Program-made: the position numbers and the translations under genes
Notes under the pieces: model-generated
The model's input: the letters and a program-made list of their open reading frames with translations, nothing else
Told to the model about the DNA's origin: nothing
The model's database searches: none
Shown here: positions 55,536-64,000 of the stretch, piece by piece
How positions within the stretch are numbered: position 1 is the stretch's first letter
Layout: each line of letters begins with the position of its first letter
Assembly (NCBI GenBank): GCA_905620505.1
Contig: CAJQTN010000005.1
Span: forward strand, 16,001-80,000
Origin: an uncultured Pelagibacteraceae bacterium
GTDB taxonomy: Bacteria; Pseudomonadota; Alphaproteobacteria; Pelagibacterales; Pelagibacteraceae
Direction: 5' to 3'
Length of the DNA: 64,000 nucleotides

Positions 55536-56312
55536 ATGAATAAATTTAAATATCTTAAAATCTCTAAGACCAAAAAAATCAGATATATAGACAATTATTA
55601 TAAAAAAAAACTATATATAATTTTTCTGCCAGGTTTTATGTCTGATATTGATGGAAAAAAACCTCATGCTTTTAAAAAATATGCTGTTAAAAATAAATTA
55701 GGTTTTTTAGCTATTGAGTATTCCGGTCATGGTAAATCATCAGGGAAGTTTACAAAAGGAAATATAAGTGAATGGACAATTGACGCAAAAAAATCTATTG
55801 AGAAAATTATAAAAAAAAATAATTTTATTTTAATTGGTTCAAGCATGGGAGCGTGGATTGCTTTAAATCAATTTGAGTATTTTAAAAAACAAATTAAAGG
55901 TTTTGTAGGCATTGGTTCTGCGCCTGAATTTCTAGAAAGGTTAATGTGGAAGCGGTTCAACAAAAAAATAAAAAAGGAAATTAAAGAAAAGGGCGTAAGT
56001 ATTATTAAACATGGACAATCAAAATTTAAGCAAAAACAACACGAATACCCTGTTACATATCAGCTGATAAAAGATGGAAGAAAAAATAAAATTTTATCAA
56101 AAAAAATAACTGCTAAAATTTACGTCACTATGGTTCATGGAAAAAATGACGAACTAGTTCCGACATCATTTTCTAGAAAAGTTCTATCGATATTTACAGG
56201 TGCTAAAAAAAAACTAGTAATAATTAAAAAAGGAGATCACAGTTTATCTGATAAAAGTCCCTTAAAAAAAATAATTAAAGAATTAAATAGTATTGTTATA
56301 AATGTAGTTTAG
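55536..56312 (+). CDS. Alpha/beta hydrolase
   Basis: 258-residue serine hydrolase. The oxyanion segment is FLPGFMSDIDGKK (about 29-41), the nucleophile elbow is GSSMGAW (about 107-113), the acid is in HGKNDELVP (about 207-215) and the His is in KGDHSLSD (about 234-241), so a complete triad is visible. It resembles short acyl- or peptide-hydrolases of the esterase group seen in many Alphaproteobacteria. The substrate is unknown. It is divergent from the glycosyltransferase, and its end overlaps the convergent epimerase-like gene by 30 bases. Confidence 0.85.
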   Translation: MNKFKYLKISKTKKIRYIDNYYKKKLYIIFLPGFMSDIDGKKPHAFKKYAVKNKLGFLAIEYSGHGKSSGKFTKGNISEWTIDAKKSIEKIIKKNNFILIGSSMGAWIALNQFEYFKKQIKGFVGIGSAPEFLERLMWKRFNKKIKKEIKEKGVSIIKHGQSKFKQKQHEYPVTYQLIKDGRKNKILSKKITAKIYVTMVHGKNDELVPTSFSRKVLSIFTGAKKKLVIIKKGDHSLSDKSPLKKIIKELNSIVINVV

Positions 56313-57158
56313 CCCCTCAATATAAGTTGGATATTTTAATTTATAATTAAAAAATTCTTTCATTTTTTTATTGTTAACTTTTTTAGAGTCTTTGTAAAAA
56401 TTTTTCAGCATTTCACTTTCTATAGTAGACAGTTCAACTACTTTTGGTTTTTCAATATTTAAAAGTTTAGACCCATGTATAATAAGTTCTTCAGGTGATG
56501 TGGGTTTGTCATCAGATATATTATAGATTTCTTTTGTTTTAAAATTTTTTAAAGACTTAAATAGAACATTCGCAATATCTTCAACGTGTATTCTAGAAAA
56601 AAATTGATTTTTTTTATTAATTATTTTTGTATTACCAGTTTTAAGCCTAACTAAAATGTTATTTTGATTTGAATAAATTCCTGCCAATCTGAGTATTTGA
56701 ATAGGAAGAATTTTTTTTTCCGCAAGATTTAACCAGGATTTTTCTGCATTCAGTCTATCTATGCCATTTGATGATGTTGGTTTAGTATGGCTATTTTCAT
56801 CCACCCAATCTCCATTATGATTTCCATAAACACTGGTAGCAGACAAATATGTAATCCATTTTGTTTTACTTTTCTCTAAATTATTTTGAAAATTTTTTAT
56901 CACTATGTCTTCTCCTCTAACTGGAGCTATAGACACCAATATATGATCTGAAGACTTTAAATTTTCTATTAATTTTTGATCAAAGGTGTGTTCAGAAAAA
57001 TGAAGGCTTTGATAGTCTAAACTGCCAAACTTTTTTTTTTCAGATTTATCTCTAGAAGTTACAGTTAAATTAATTTTTAAATTCTCTGAATGAATTTTTT
57101 TTATAAAATTTTTTGCCACCTGGCCAAATCCAAAACAAGTAATGTTCATTGCCTTCAT
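56283..57158 (-). CDS. NAD(P)-binding epimerase-like protein (YeeZ type)
   Basis: 291-residue extended short-chain dehydrogenase-like protein. The nucleotide-binding motif is CFGFGQVAKNFI (about 8-19) and the fold continues with VSIAPVRGED and TYLSATSVYGNHNGDWVDE (about 100-118), where a Ser and Tyr of the usual triad are present. ILRLAGIYS and RIHVEDIANVL are typical of the YeeZ/UDP-sugar epimerase-like branch. The substrate is unknown. It directly follows gltB and overlaps the hydrolase end by 30 bases on opposite strands. Confidence 0.83.
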   Translation of the reverse strand: MKAMNITCFGFGQVAKNFIKKIHSENLKINLTVTSRDKSEKKKFGSLDYQSLHFSEHTFDQKLIENLKSSDHILVSIAPVRGEDIVIKNFQNNLEKSKTKWITYLSATSVYGNHNGDWVDENSHTKPTSSNGIDRLNAEKSWLNLAEKKILPIQILRLAGIYSNQNNILVRLKTGNTKIINKKNQFFSRIHVEDIANVLFKSLKNFKTKEIYNISDDKPTSPEELIIHGSKLLNIEKPKVVELSTIESEMLKNFYKDSKKVNNKKMKEFFNYKLKYPTYIEGLNYIYNNTI

Positions 57159-60100
57159 TTAACTAACTTTTTTAATATCTGACTTTACGGTAATAGGATT
57201 ATCTAGCTTATCAAGCATTTCTATTGGACATATTTGCTTAAAATTTAGTAATTCTTTTTCATAGTTGTCTAAAATTATTTTAGCAGTTTTTGAACTTGTT
57301 TCTTTTAAAAAATCTTTAAGATTATTTTTTAAAAACTTTTTCCAGAAGTCAGTCTCAACTTGTTGCCAGATAACTGAAGTTGGATTTACATAATTTTCAA
57401 AAGTATTTTCTGGATCATATATAAAAGCCATTCCTCCTGTCATCCCAGCTCCAAAATTGTCTCCTATTTGTCCAAGAATAATTACACTTCCTCCTGTCAT
57501 ATATTCACACCCGTGTGCTCCACATCCTTCTACTACCGCAAGACCACCGGAGTTTCTAACTGCAAACCTCTCTCCTGCTTGTCCTGAAGCGTATAGTATT
57601 CCAGCTGTAGCTCCATATAAAACTGTGTTGCCAATAATTACATTCTCGTTGGAAGTTAAGCTACTTTTGTTTGAGGTTCTTACAACTATTTTTCCTCCTG
57701 ATAGACTTTTGCCAACATAATCATTTGAATCTCCTTCAACTATTAATTTTAAACCTTTAATTAAAAAAGCTCCTAATGACTGACCTGCACTGCCGTTAAG
57801 TTTAATGGTTATTGAATCCTCATTTAATTTATTATCACCATAAGTTTTATATAAATAGTGTGAAAGTCTAGTTCCTACTGATCTATGTGTATTTTCAATA
57901 TTATATTCAAAATTAAATTTATCTTTGTTGTTTATTTTTTCTTTTATATCTAACCAAATTTTTTCATCTAAAGTATCTGGTACTTTGTTAATCTGATTGT
58001 CTTTACAGTATCTTGGGTTGTCTCCTGGATCAGCTTGAACTAAAAGAGGGTTAAGATCTAAATCGTCGAGATTTGGCGCACCTTTGCTTACTTGTGTAAG
58101 AAGATCAGTTCTTCCGATGATTTCATTGATAGATTTATATCCCAGCGATGCAAGAATTTCTCTAACTTCTGTCGCAACAAAAGTAAAAAAATTTACAACT
58201 TTTTCTGGTGTGCCGTTAAACTTTTCTCGCAATGATTTATCTTGGCTACAAACTCCGACTGGGCAGGTGTTTGAATGACATTGTCGAACCAATATACATC
58301 CCATTGCAACTAACGATGAAGTTCCCATTCCATATTCTTCAGCACCCATCATGGCGGCCATAACTATATCTTTTCCTGTTTTAAGTCCTCCGTCAGTTCT
58401 TAAAGTTACTTTGTGTCTTAAGTTGTTAAGTGTTAAAATTTGATTAGCTTCTGTTAAACCCATTTCCCAAGGAATACCCGCATACTTTATGCTTGTTTGC
58501 GGACTAGCTCCAGTTCCTCCTGAATGACCAGAAATCAAGATTACATCTGCTTTAGCTTTTGCAACACCGGCTGCTATTGTTCCTATACCAGTAGAAGCTA
58601 CTAATTTTACCCCAATACGTGCATCAGGATTTACTTGTTTTAGATCATAGATGAGCTGAGCTAAATCCTCAATTGAGTATATATCGTGATGTGGAGGTGG
58701 TGAAATTAATGTAACACCAGGTGTAGAGTGTCTTAACTTAGCTATTTCCTTCGTAACTTTAAAACCAGGTAACTGCCCACCCTCACCAGGCTTAGCACCT
58801 TGTGCCATTTTAATTTCAATCTCATTGCAATTATTAATGTAATTAATTGTTACACCAAATCGCGCTGAAGCTATTTGTTTTATTCTTGAGTTGGCAGAAT
58901 CTCCGTTTGACAACCTAACGAAACGTTTTTCATCCTCTCCTCCTTCTCCGCTACAAGAGGCTCCTTTTATCCTGTTCATTCCAATACCAAGGGTCTCGTG
59001 GGCTTCTGCTGATAAAGCACCGTGAGACATGCTCCCACTTCCAAATCTTTTTAAAATCTCTGACAACGGTTCTACTTCATTAATATTTACAGGGTCTTTT
59101 TTTTCTTTAAACTCCAGTAAATCTCTCAAACTAATAGGAGATAAATCATGAATACCTTTAGAATATTTTTTGTAATGATCATACGAACCTATTCCAACGG
59201 CATGTTGCAATACATGAATTAAGTTTCCTTGGAACTGATGTTGTTCACCAGTTTTTCTATACCTGTAGATGCCTCCAATTGGTAAGTTTATAATGTTATT
59301 TGAAATAAAATTTTTATGTTGTTTTTTAATTTTTTTTTCAATTCCACCTATGCCGATACCAGATATTCTAGAACTCATGCCTGGAAAGTAGTCTGATACA
59401 ATGGCCCTACTTAAGCCTACCGCTTCAAAATTACACCCTCCTCTATAAGAGCTAATAACTGATATACCCATCTTAGACATAATCTTTAATAAACCATCGT
59501 CTATAGACTTTTTGAATTTAGCTACACAACTCTCAAAATCAAAATTATTAAATAATTTTTTTTCAAATCTTTGATAGATGCTATCGATAGCTAGATAAGG
59601 ATTGACCGTAGTAGCACCAACACCGATTAAAACTGCAAAAGAATGTGTGTCTAGGACATCTGAGCTTTCAACATTTATTGAACAATATCCTCTTAAACCT
59701 AATTTTACTAAATGTGAATGAACTGCACCAACTACCAAAACAGAAGGTATACTTGCGTGAGATGAACTAATTTTTTTATCCGATAGTATTAGATTATTAC
59801 TTCCTTCACGTACTGCTATTTCCGCTTCTTCTTTTATCTTTTCTATTCTCTCTTTAAGTGACGTGTTAGTGTCAAAAATACAATCTAATATTTTAATTTT
59901 TTTTTTGAATAAATTTTTAAATTTTTTAAATTGAGAATTGGTTAAAATCGGACTTTCTAAAACATAAATATTTTCTTCAGTTAAATTATCAAAATCTAAG
60001 ATATTACCTAAATTTCCAAATCGAGTTTTAAGACTCATTACTTTATTTTCTCTCAAAGAATCAATCGGAGGATTAGTTACTTGGCTAAAATTTTGTCTAA

Positions 60101-61667
60101 AGTAATGGGAAATAGGTCTGTAATAATTAGATAAAACTGCTACTGGAGTATCATCCCCCATAGAACCTATGGCTTCTTTTCCGTCTTCTGCCATCGGATG
60201 CAGAATAAGCTCCAAGTCTTCTATGCTAAGACCTGACAAATATTGTCTTTTTTTAAGCTCTTCAGAGGTAAACTCTGGTTTCTCTTTTTCGGTAAAAATT
60301 TTTTTATCTAGATCTATAATTTGCTTATTATATTTTTTATAATCATTAGCTATATAATCTTTGATTTCCTTATCGTGATATAGCTTTCCAAGTTTTAGAT
60401 CTATTGCAATAATTTGTCCTGGCCCTAGTTTACCTTTAGAAATAATTTTTTCTTCAGATAATTTTATCATCCCAGATTCAGACCCAGCATAAAATAAGTT
60501 ATCTGAGGTGATGGCGTATCTTAGAGGCCTAAGTCCATTTCTATCTGTTGCTGCTAAGACCCATTTTGCATCCGTTGCACAAATTGCCGCCGGACCATCC
60601 CAAGGTTCTATGGAGCTATTTAGAAAATTAAATAAATCTTGGTGATTTTTTGGAACTGTTTTGCTTCTCTTAGACCAGGCATCTGGTATCATCATAAGTT
60701 TGATTAATGGTGCTAACTTACCTGAGTGTGTTAACAGTTCAAAAACATTATCTAAAGCTCCCGAGTCTGAACTACCTGCTGTAATAACTGGTTTCAAATC
60801 TTCAACATTTTTAAATAGTGAACTGGACATATCTTGTTCGTGAATCTTCATCCAATTTATATTTCCCTTAACAGTATTAATTTCTCCATTATGAGCTAAA
60901 GTTCTAAATGGTTGCGCTAGGTCCCAGCTTGGAAAAGTATTTGTAGAATATCTTTGGTGGAAAATAGCAAACCGCGATGTAAATTTTGGATCTTTTAAGT
61001 CTGGATAAAAATCAGCAAGAGCTTCCGCTAAAAACATACCTTTATAAACAATGGACCTTGAGCTGAATGAACAAATATAAAATTCTTTTAACTGATTCTC
61101 TATTGCTTTTTTTTCTATTTTTTTTCTAGTAACAAATAATTCTCTTTCTAAATTATTAGTTTCTAACTCTTCATTTTTTTTAAATATAACTTGAGCAATT
61201 TCTGGTCTATTTTGGTCAGCTGTTTTTCCTAAAACTTTTGGATTAACTGGTACTTGTCTCCATCCATAAATAGAAAAATTTTCTTGTAACAAAATCGTTT
61301 CTATAATTTCTCTGCATTTTTCTTGGTCTGAGTAATTAGTTTTGGGTAAAAAAACCATTCCTACACATATTCTTTTACTTGCGTCATACTTATGCCCAGT
61401 TGATAAAATTTTTTCTTTAAAAAAGTCTGGTGAGATTTCAAGTTGCATGCCGGCCCCGTCTCCTGATTTACCATCGGCGTCCACCGCTCCTCTATGCCAA
61501 ACAGCTTTTAATGCTTCTATTCCATATTCTACTATTTTCCTTGATTTTTTTCCATCCGTTGTTGCTATTAAGCCAACTCCACAAGCATCATGTTCTGTAT
61601 TAGGATCGTAAGCTAAGTTGTCTTGTAATAACTTTTTATTCTTTAAATATTTTAAATAATCACTCAT
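57159..61667 (-). CDS. gltB: Glutamate synthase large subunit
   Basis: Makes two glutamates from glutamine and 2-oxoglutarate; with glutamine synthetase this is the main ammonia assimilation route. A 28-residue propeptide precedes the nucleophile Cys29 (HDACGVGLIATTDGK) of the class II glutaminase domain (to about 430). A central domain, the FMN-binding synthase domain (about 860-1200) with QGAKPGEGGQLPG and a 3Fe-4S Cys cluster (RQCHSNTCPVGVC, about 1125-1141), and a C-terminal beta-helix (about 1260-1480) complete the 1502 residues. It lies 2 bases downstream of gltD. Confidence 0.98.
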   Translation of the reverse strand: MSDYLKYLKNKKLLQDNLAYDPNTEHDACGVGLIATTDGKKSRKIVEYGIEALKAVWHRGAVDADGKSGDGAGMQLEISPDFFKEKILSTGHKYDASKRICVGMVFLPKTNYSDQEKCREIIETILLQENFSIYGWRQVPVNPKVLGKTADQNRPEIAQVIFKKNEELETNNLERELFVTRKKIEKKAIENQLKEFYICSFSSRSIVYKGMFLAEALADFYPDLKDPKFTSRFAIFHQRYSTNTFPSWDLAQPFRTLAHNGEINTVKGNINWMKIHEQDMSSSLFKNVEDLKPVITAGSSDSGALDNVFELLTHSGKLAPLIKLMMIPDAWSKRSKTVPKNHQDLFNFLNSSIEPWDGPAAICATDAKWVLAATDRNGLRPLRYAITSDNLFYAGSESGMIKLSEEKIISKGKLGPGQIIAIDLKLGKLYHDKEIKDYIANDYKKYNKQIIDLDKKIFTEKEKPEFTSEELKKRQYLSGLSIEDLELILHPMAEDGKEAIGSMGDDTPVAVLSNYYRPISHYFRQNFSQVTNPPIDSLRENKVMSLKTRFGNLGNILDFDNLTEENIYVLESPILTNSQFKKFKNLFKKKIKILDCIFDTNTSLKERIEKIKEEAEIAVREGSNNLILSDKKISSSHASIPSVLVVGAVHSHLVKLGLRGYCSINVESSDVLDTHSFAVLIGVGATTVNPYLAIDSIYQRFEKKLFNNFDFESCVAKFKKSIDDGLLKIMSKMGISVISSYRGGCNFEAVGLSRAIVSDYFPGMSSRISGIGIGGIEKKIKKQHKNFISNNIINLPIGGIYRYRKTGEQHQFQGNLIHVLQHAVGIGSYDHYKKYSKGIHDLSPISLRDLLEFKEKKDPVNINEVEPLSEILKRFGSGSMSHGALSAEAHETLGIGMNRIKGASCSGEGGEDEKRFVRLSNGDSANSRIKQIASARFGVTINYINNCNEIEIKMAQGAKPGEGGQLPGFKVTKEIAKLRHSTPGVTLISPPPHHDIYSIEDLAQLIYDLKQVNPDARIGVKLVASTGIGTIAAGVAKAKADVILISGHSGGTGASPQTSIKYAGIPWEMGLTEANQILTLNNLRHKVTLRTDGGLKTGKDIVMAAMMGAEEYGMGTSSLVAMGCILVRQCHSNTCPVGVCSQDKSLREKFNGTPEKVVNFFTFVATEVREILASLGYKSINEIIGRTDLLTQVSKGAPNLDDLDLNPLLVQADPGDNPRYCKDNQINKVPDTLDEKIWLDIKEKINNKDKFNFEYNIENTHRSVGTRLSHYLYKTYGDNKLNEDSITIKLNGSAGQSLGAFLIKGLKLIVEGDSNDYVGKSLSGGKIVVRTSNKSSLTSNENVIIGNTVLYGATAGILYASGQAGERFAVRNSGGLAVVEGCGAHGCEYMTGGSVIILGQIGDNFGAGMTGGMAFIYDPENTFENYVNPTSVIWQQVETDFWKKFLKNNLKDFLKETSSKTAKIILDNYEKELLNFKQICPIEMLDKLDNPITVKSDIKKVS

Positions 61668-61669
61668 AA

Positions 61670-63115
61670 TTAAGCGGCTTTAATACTGTTTTTTTCAATA
61701 ATTTTTTCTTTTAAATATTTTTGAATTTGTACAGCAGCATCTCTGCCATCTTTAATTGCCCAAACTACTAATGAAGCGCCTCTAACAATATCTCCTGCAG
61801 CAAAAATTCCATCAATATTAGTTTGCATGGTATTTAAATCAATTTTTATTGTTCCCCATCTAGAAACTGACAATTCTTTTGATGAAAACAATTCTGGAAG
61901 ATTTTCTGGATCGAAACCTAAAGACTTAATTACAATATCAGCTTTAATATTGTACTCTGAGTTTTCTTGAATCTCAGGTTTTCTTCTGCCCGAAGAATCT
62001 GCAGATCCAAGTATCATTTTGTTAACTTGGACTTCACCCACTTGTTTATTCCCAATAAATTTTTTTGGTCCAGATAACCAAATGAACTCAACTCCCTCTT
62101 CTATGGCATTAGCAACTTCCCTTGCAGATCCAGGCATATTTTCTCTGTCTCTTCTATAGAGGCATTTAACTGATCTCGCTTTTTGACGTGTGGCAGTTCT
62201 TACACAGTCCATAGCTGTATCTCCTCCGCCGATAACAACGACATCTTTATTTAAGGCATTCAACGTACCATTATCAAAAAGTTCAACTTTGTCTCCTAAC
62301 CCTTTTCTGTTTGATGCAGTTAGAAAATCCATAGCAGGGAAAATATTTTCTAAATTACTTCCTGGAATATCTATTTCTCTAGATTTGTAAACACCTGTGG
62401 CAATTAATATAGCATCATGTTCTTTTTTTAATTCATCTAAGCTTTTATTTTTACCAACTTCAAAATTTTGAAAAAATTTAATTCCACCCTGTTTTAAAAG
62501 TTTTGTTCTTCTTTCAACTACAAATTTTTCTAATTTAAAATTTGGTATTCCATAGATCAATAATCCACCAGGCCTGTCATACCTGTCGTAAATTGTAACT
62601 TGATATCCAAATTTTCTTAATTCTTCCGCACAAGCCAAACCAGCTGGGCCAGCACCTATGACGCCAATTGATTGATTAATTTCTTTTTTAATTGTTAATG
62701 GTTTGACCCAATTTTTTTCCCACGCTGTATCCGTAATATATTTTTCAATAGAACCTATTGTTACCGTACCATGTCCTGATTGTTCAATTACACAGTTACC
62801 CTCGCAAAGTCTATCCTGTGGGCAGATCCTGCCACAAATTTCTGGCATATTGTTTGTGCTTTGAGAAAGTTCATAAGCTTCTTGCAATCTTCCTTCAGCA
62901 GTTAGTTTTAACCAATCAGGAATATTGTTATGAAGTGGACAGTGAACTTGGCAAAACGGTACTCCGCACTGCGAGCACCTACTTGATTGCTCTTGTGCTT
63001 TTTCATTGATAAACTCTTTGTAAATTTCATGAAAATCCTTTTTTCTCTCTCCACTAACTCTTTTGTCTGGAGTAGTTTGATTTAAACTTACAAATTGAAG
63101 CATTTTTTTTTTCAT
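61670..63115 (-). CDS. gltD: Glutamate synthase small subunit
   Basis: NADPH-oxidising partner of GltB. The N-terminal ferredoxin-like part has Cys47, Cys50, Cys55 and Cys59 (CSQCGVPFCQVHC) and a second set in CGRICPQDRLCEGNC (about 94-108) for two [4Fe-4S] clusters. FAD binds at GVIGAGPAGLACAEEL (about 152-167) and NADPH at VVIGGGDTAMDCVRT (about 294-308). 481 residues. The start may be the first ATG or the one four codons on. Transcription starts in the gap shared with uppP, which contains repeated GTATG half-sites. Confidence 0.97.
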   Translation of the reverse strand: MKKKMLQFVSLNQTTPDKRVSGERKKDFHEIYKEFINEKAQEQSSRCSQCGVPFCQVHCPLHNNIPDWLKLTAEGRLQEAYELSQSTNNMPEICGRICPQDRLCEGNCVIEQSGHGTVTIGSIEKYITDTAWEKNWVKPLTIKKEINQSIGVIGAGPAGLACAEELRKFGYQVTIYDRYDRPGGLLIYGIPNFKLEKFVVERRTKLLKQGGIKFFQNFEVGKNKSLDELKKEHDAILIATGVYKSREIDIPGSNLENIFPAMDFLTASNRKGLGDKVELFDNGTLNALNKDVVVIGGGDTAMDCVRTATRQKARSVKCLYRRDRENMPGSAREVANAIEEGVEFIWLSGPKKFIGNKQVGEVQVNKMILGSADSSGRRKPEIQENSEYNIKADIVIKSLGFDPENLPELFSSKELSVSRWGTIKIDLNTMQTNIDGIFAAGDIVRGASLVVWAIKDGRDAAVQIQKYLKEKIIEKNSIKAA

Positions 63116-63273
63116 ACAGTTACGTAACTTACATCATATTAAAAACCTTAAAAGTCAAAAAAGGTAAGTAGTATTGATATAAATGTAAATTAAACTAGGT
63201 TTTTTGTATGTTTTTTTTGCATACCAAATATGCATACTAATGAAATATAAAAAGCTTTATATAATTAAAAGAA
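63116..63273. promoter_or_regulatory. Shared upstream region of gltD and uppP with GTATG/CATAC repeats
   Basis: 158 bases between divergent starts. Three related half-sites are visible: GTATG at 63206-63210, then TGCATAC at 63218-63224 and again at 63231-63237, a 13-base spacing. The first and second form an inverted pair around an 8-T run. They could be sites for a nitrogen-responsive regulator of gltBD. No consensus promoter stood out on either strand, and the regulator is unknown. Confidence 0.4.
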
Positions 63274-64000
63274 ATGCTTGAAGTAATAATTTTATCTACG
63301 ATCCAAGGAATTACCGAATTTCTTCCAATAAGTTCTTCGGCACACTTAATATTAGTTTCGAAATATTTTAATTTTAACATTGGAAATTTAACTTTAAATG
63401 TAAGTCTTCACTTAGGTTCACTCCTAGCCATAATCACATATTTTAGAAAAGATATTTTTTATTTTACAAAAAATAGGAATATGCTTTTAAAAATATTAAT
63501 TAGTTCGATTCCAACAATAATTGTAGGCTTTATTTTAGTAAAGTATTCGTTAGTTGATTTCTTGAGAAATTATAAACTAATAGGATGGACAACACTTATT
63601 TTCGCTATTCTCCTTTATGTTAGCGACTTAAAGCAAGCAAAAAAAACAATTCAAAATAACTACAATTATAAAACAGCTATATACATTGGTTTATTTCAAG
63701 TCTTATCGTTAATTCCGGGTGTAAGTAGATCAGGTATAACTATATCAGGAGCAAGAATTTTTAGTTTTAACAGAATAGATTCTGCAAAAATGTCTTTTTT
63801 AATGTCAATTCCAATATTAGGAGTTGTAAGTATTTACAATTTAAAAAATATATTAATCGAGAATGATTTAACATTCTCTGTTTTAAATTTATACGGTGTT
63901 ATTTTTTCTTTCATTTTGTCTTACTTAACTATTAAATTTTTCTTAAATTTTTTAAAAAAATTTAGTTTAGTTTATTTTGTTATTTATAGGATTTGTTTAG
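63274..64000 (+). CDS. uppP: Undecaprenyl-diphosphatase, partial at window edge
   Basis: Recycles the undecaprenyl carrier lipid for peptidoglycan and other envelope polymers. The frame opens at ATG 63274 (MLEVIILSTIQGITEFLPIS) and stays open to the edge, giving 242 residues. Signature motifs are ITEFLPISSSAHL (about 12-24) and LIPGVSRSGITISGAR (about 147-162), which hold the catalytic Glu, Ser and Arg/His residues of the BacA/UppP family. About eight membrane helices. It ends at VIYRICL, close to the usual C-terminus, so only a few to about 20 residues are missing. Confidence 0.94.
   Translation, partial: MLEVIILSTIQGITEFLPISSSAHLILVSKYFNFNIGNLTLNVSLHLGSLLAIITYFRKDIFYFTKNRNMLLKILISSIPTIIVGFILVKYSLVDFLRNYKLIGWTTLIFAILLYVSDLKQAKKTIQNNYNYKTAIYIGLFQVLSLIPGVSRSGITISGARIFSFNRIDSAKMSFLMSIPILGVVSIYNLKNILIENDLTFSVLNLYGVIFSFILSYLTIKFFLNFLKKFSLVYFVIYRICL

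Noticed and set aside
63116-63273. Riboswitch upstream of gltD (glutamine or glycine type)
   Set aside because: No conserved stem set or known riboswitch core could be found on the minus strand; only short repeated half-sites are visible.

Overview
The window reads as a compact chromosomal stretch of a free-living alphaproteobacterium, most likely a SAR11 (Pelagibacterales) relative. The evidence is strong AT richness, Lys/Asn/Ile-rich proteins, genes that abut or overlap by 1-30 bases, alphaproteobacterial-only neighbours (DUF4167, DUF1178, DUF2948, class I lysyl-tRNA synthetase, the bolA/J-domain/cobS/cobT cluster) and the character of the partial 16S gene at the left edge. The assignment rests on reading, not on a search. 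No prophage, insertion sequence, CRISPR array or integron was seen; almost all of it is core genome.

Layout: 1-1070 is the 5' part of a 16S rRNA gene on the minus strand with a likely promoter and leader behind it. 1407-12573 holds an envelope M23 peptidase, a minus-strand run DUF4167-prmC-prfA-ispG-lysC, then ubiG, DUF1178, argJ and secA. 12579-18210 is a minus-strand block: photolyase, tRNA-Phe, infA, hisD, DUF2948, murA, dcd and two small genes. 18299-18371 is an odd tRNA-Thr-like gene, followed by a small membrane protein, a DUF255 thioredoxin-fold protein and a VTT membrane protein on the minus strand. 21030-27002 is a plus-strand run: rpmH-rnpA-yidD-yidC-argB-HAD phosphatase-dapD-dapE. 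27012-31130 (minus) carries truA-fmt-def, a large unknown envelope protein and a small membrane protein. 31204-36390 carries aroK-aroB, bolA (minus), then J-domain protein-cobS-cobT. 36424-44710 holds a VUT transporter, rpmB, a TauE/SafE permease, pyrD, lysS, trkH, and an AmpG-like permease joined to an NlpC/P60 hydrolase. 44811-55491 (minus) is tRNA-Ser, a glycosyltransferase, lepA, pheT-pheS-rplT-rpmI-infC-thrS and a second glycosyltransferase. The right end has an alpha/beta hydrolase, an epimerase-like protein, gltB-gltD and an uppP cut by the window edge.

Functional themes are translation (IF-1, IF-3, RF1 and its methylase, LepA, four aminoacyl-tRNA synthetase subunits/enzymes, deformylase and formyltransferase), lysine/DAP and arginine synthesis (lysC, dapD, dapE, argJ, argB), shikimate entry (aroB, aroK), membrane protein insertion (secA, yidC, yidD), peptidoglycan (murA, uppP, AmpG-like, NlpC/P60, M23) and glutamate synthesis (gltBD). 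The points most worth a second look are: two tRNA genes whose first G is the last base of the upstream gene's UAG stop; a tRNA-Phe whose D-loop and T-loop both depart from the standard elbow contact; a tRNA-Thr-like gene with an anticodon loop lacking U33; a CobS/CobT pair with a J-domain partner and no cobalamin genes nearby; a cytoplasmic-looking AmpG + NlpC/P60 pair; a strong hairpin with a CUCCCUCC loop; and several promoters that sit almost on the start codon.
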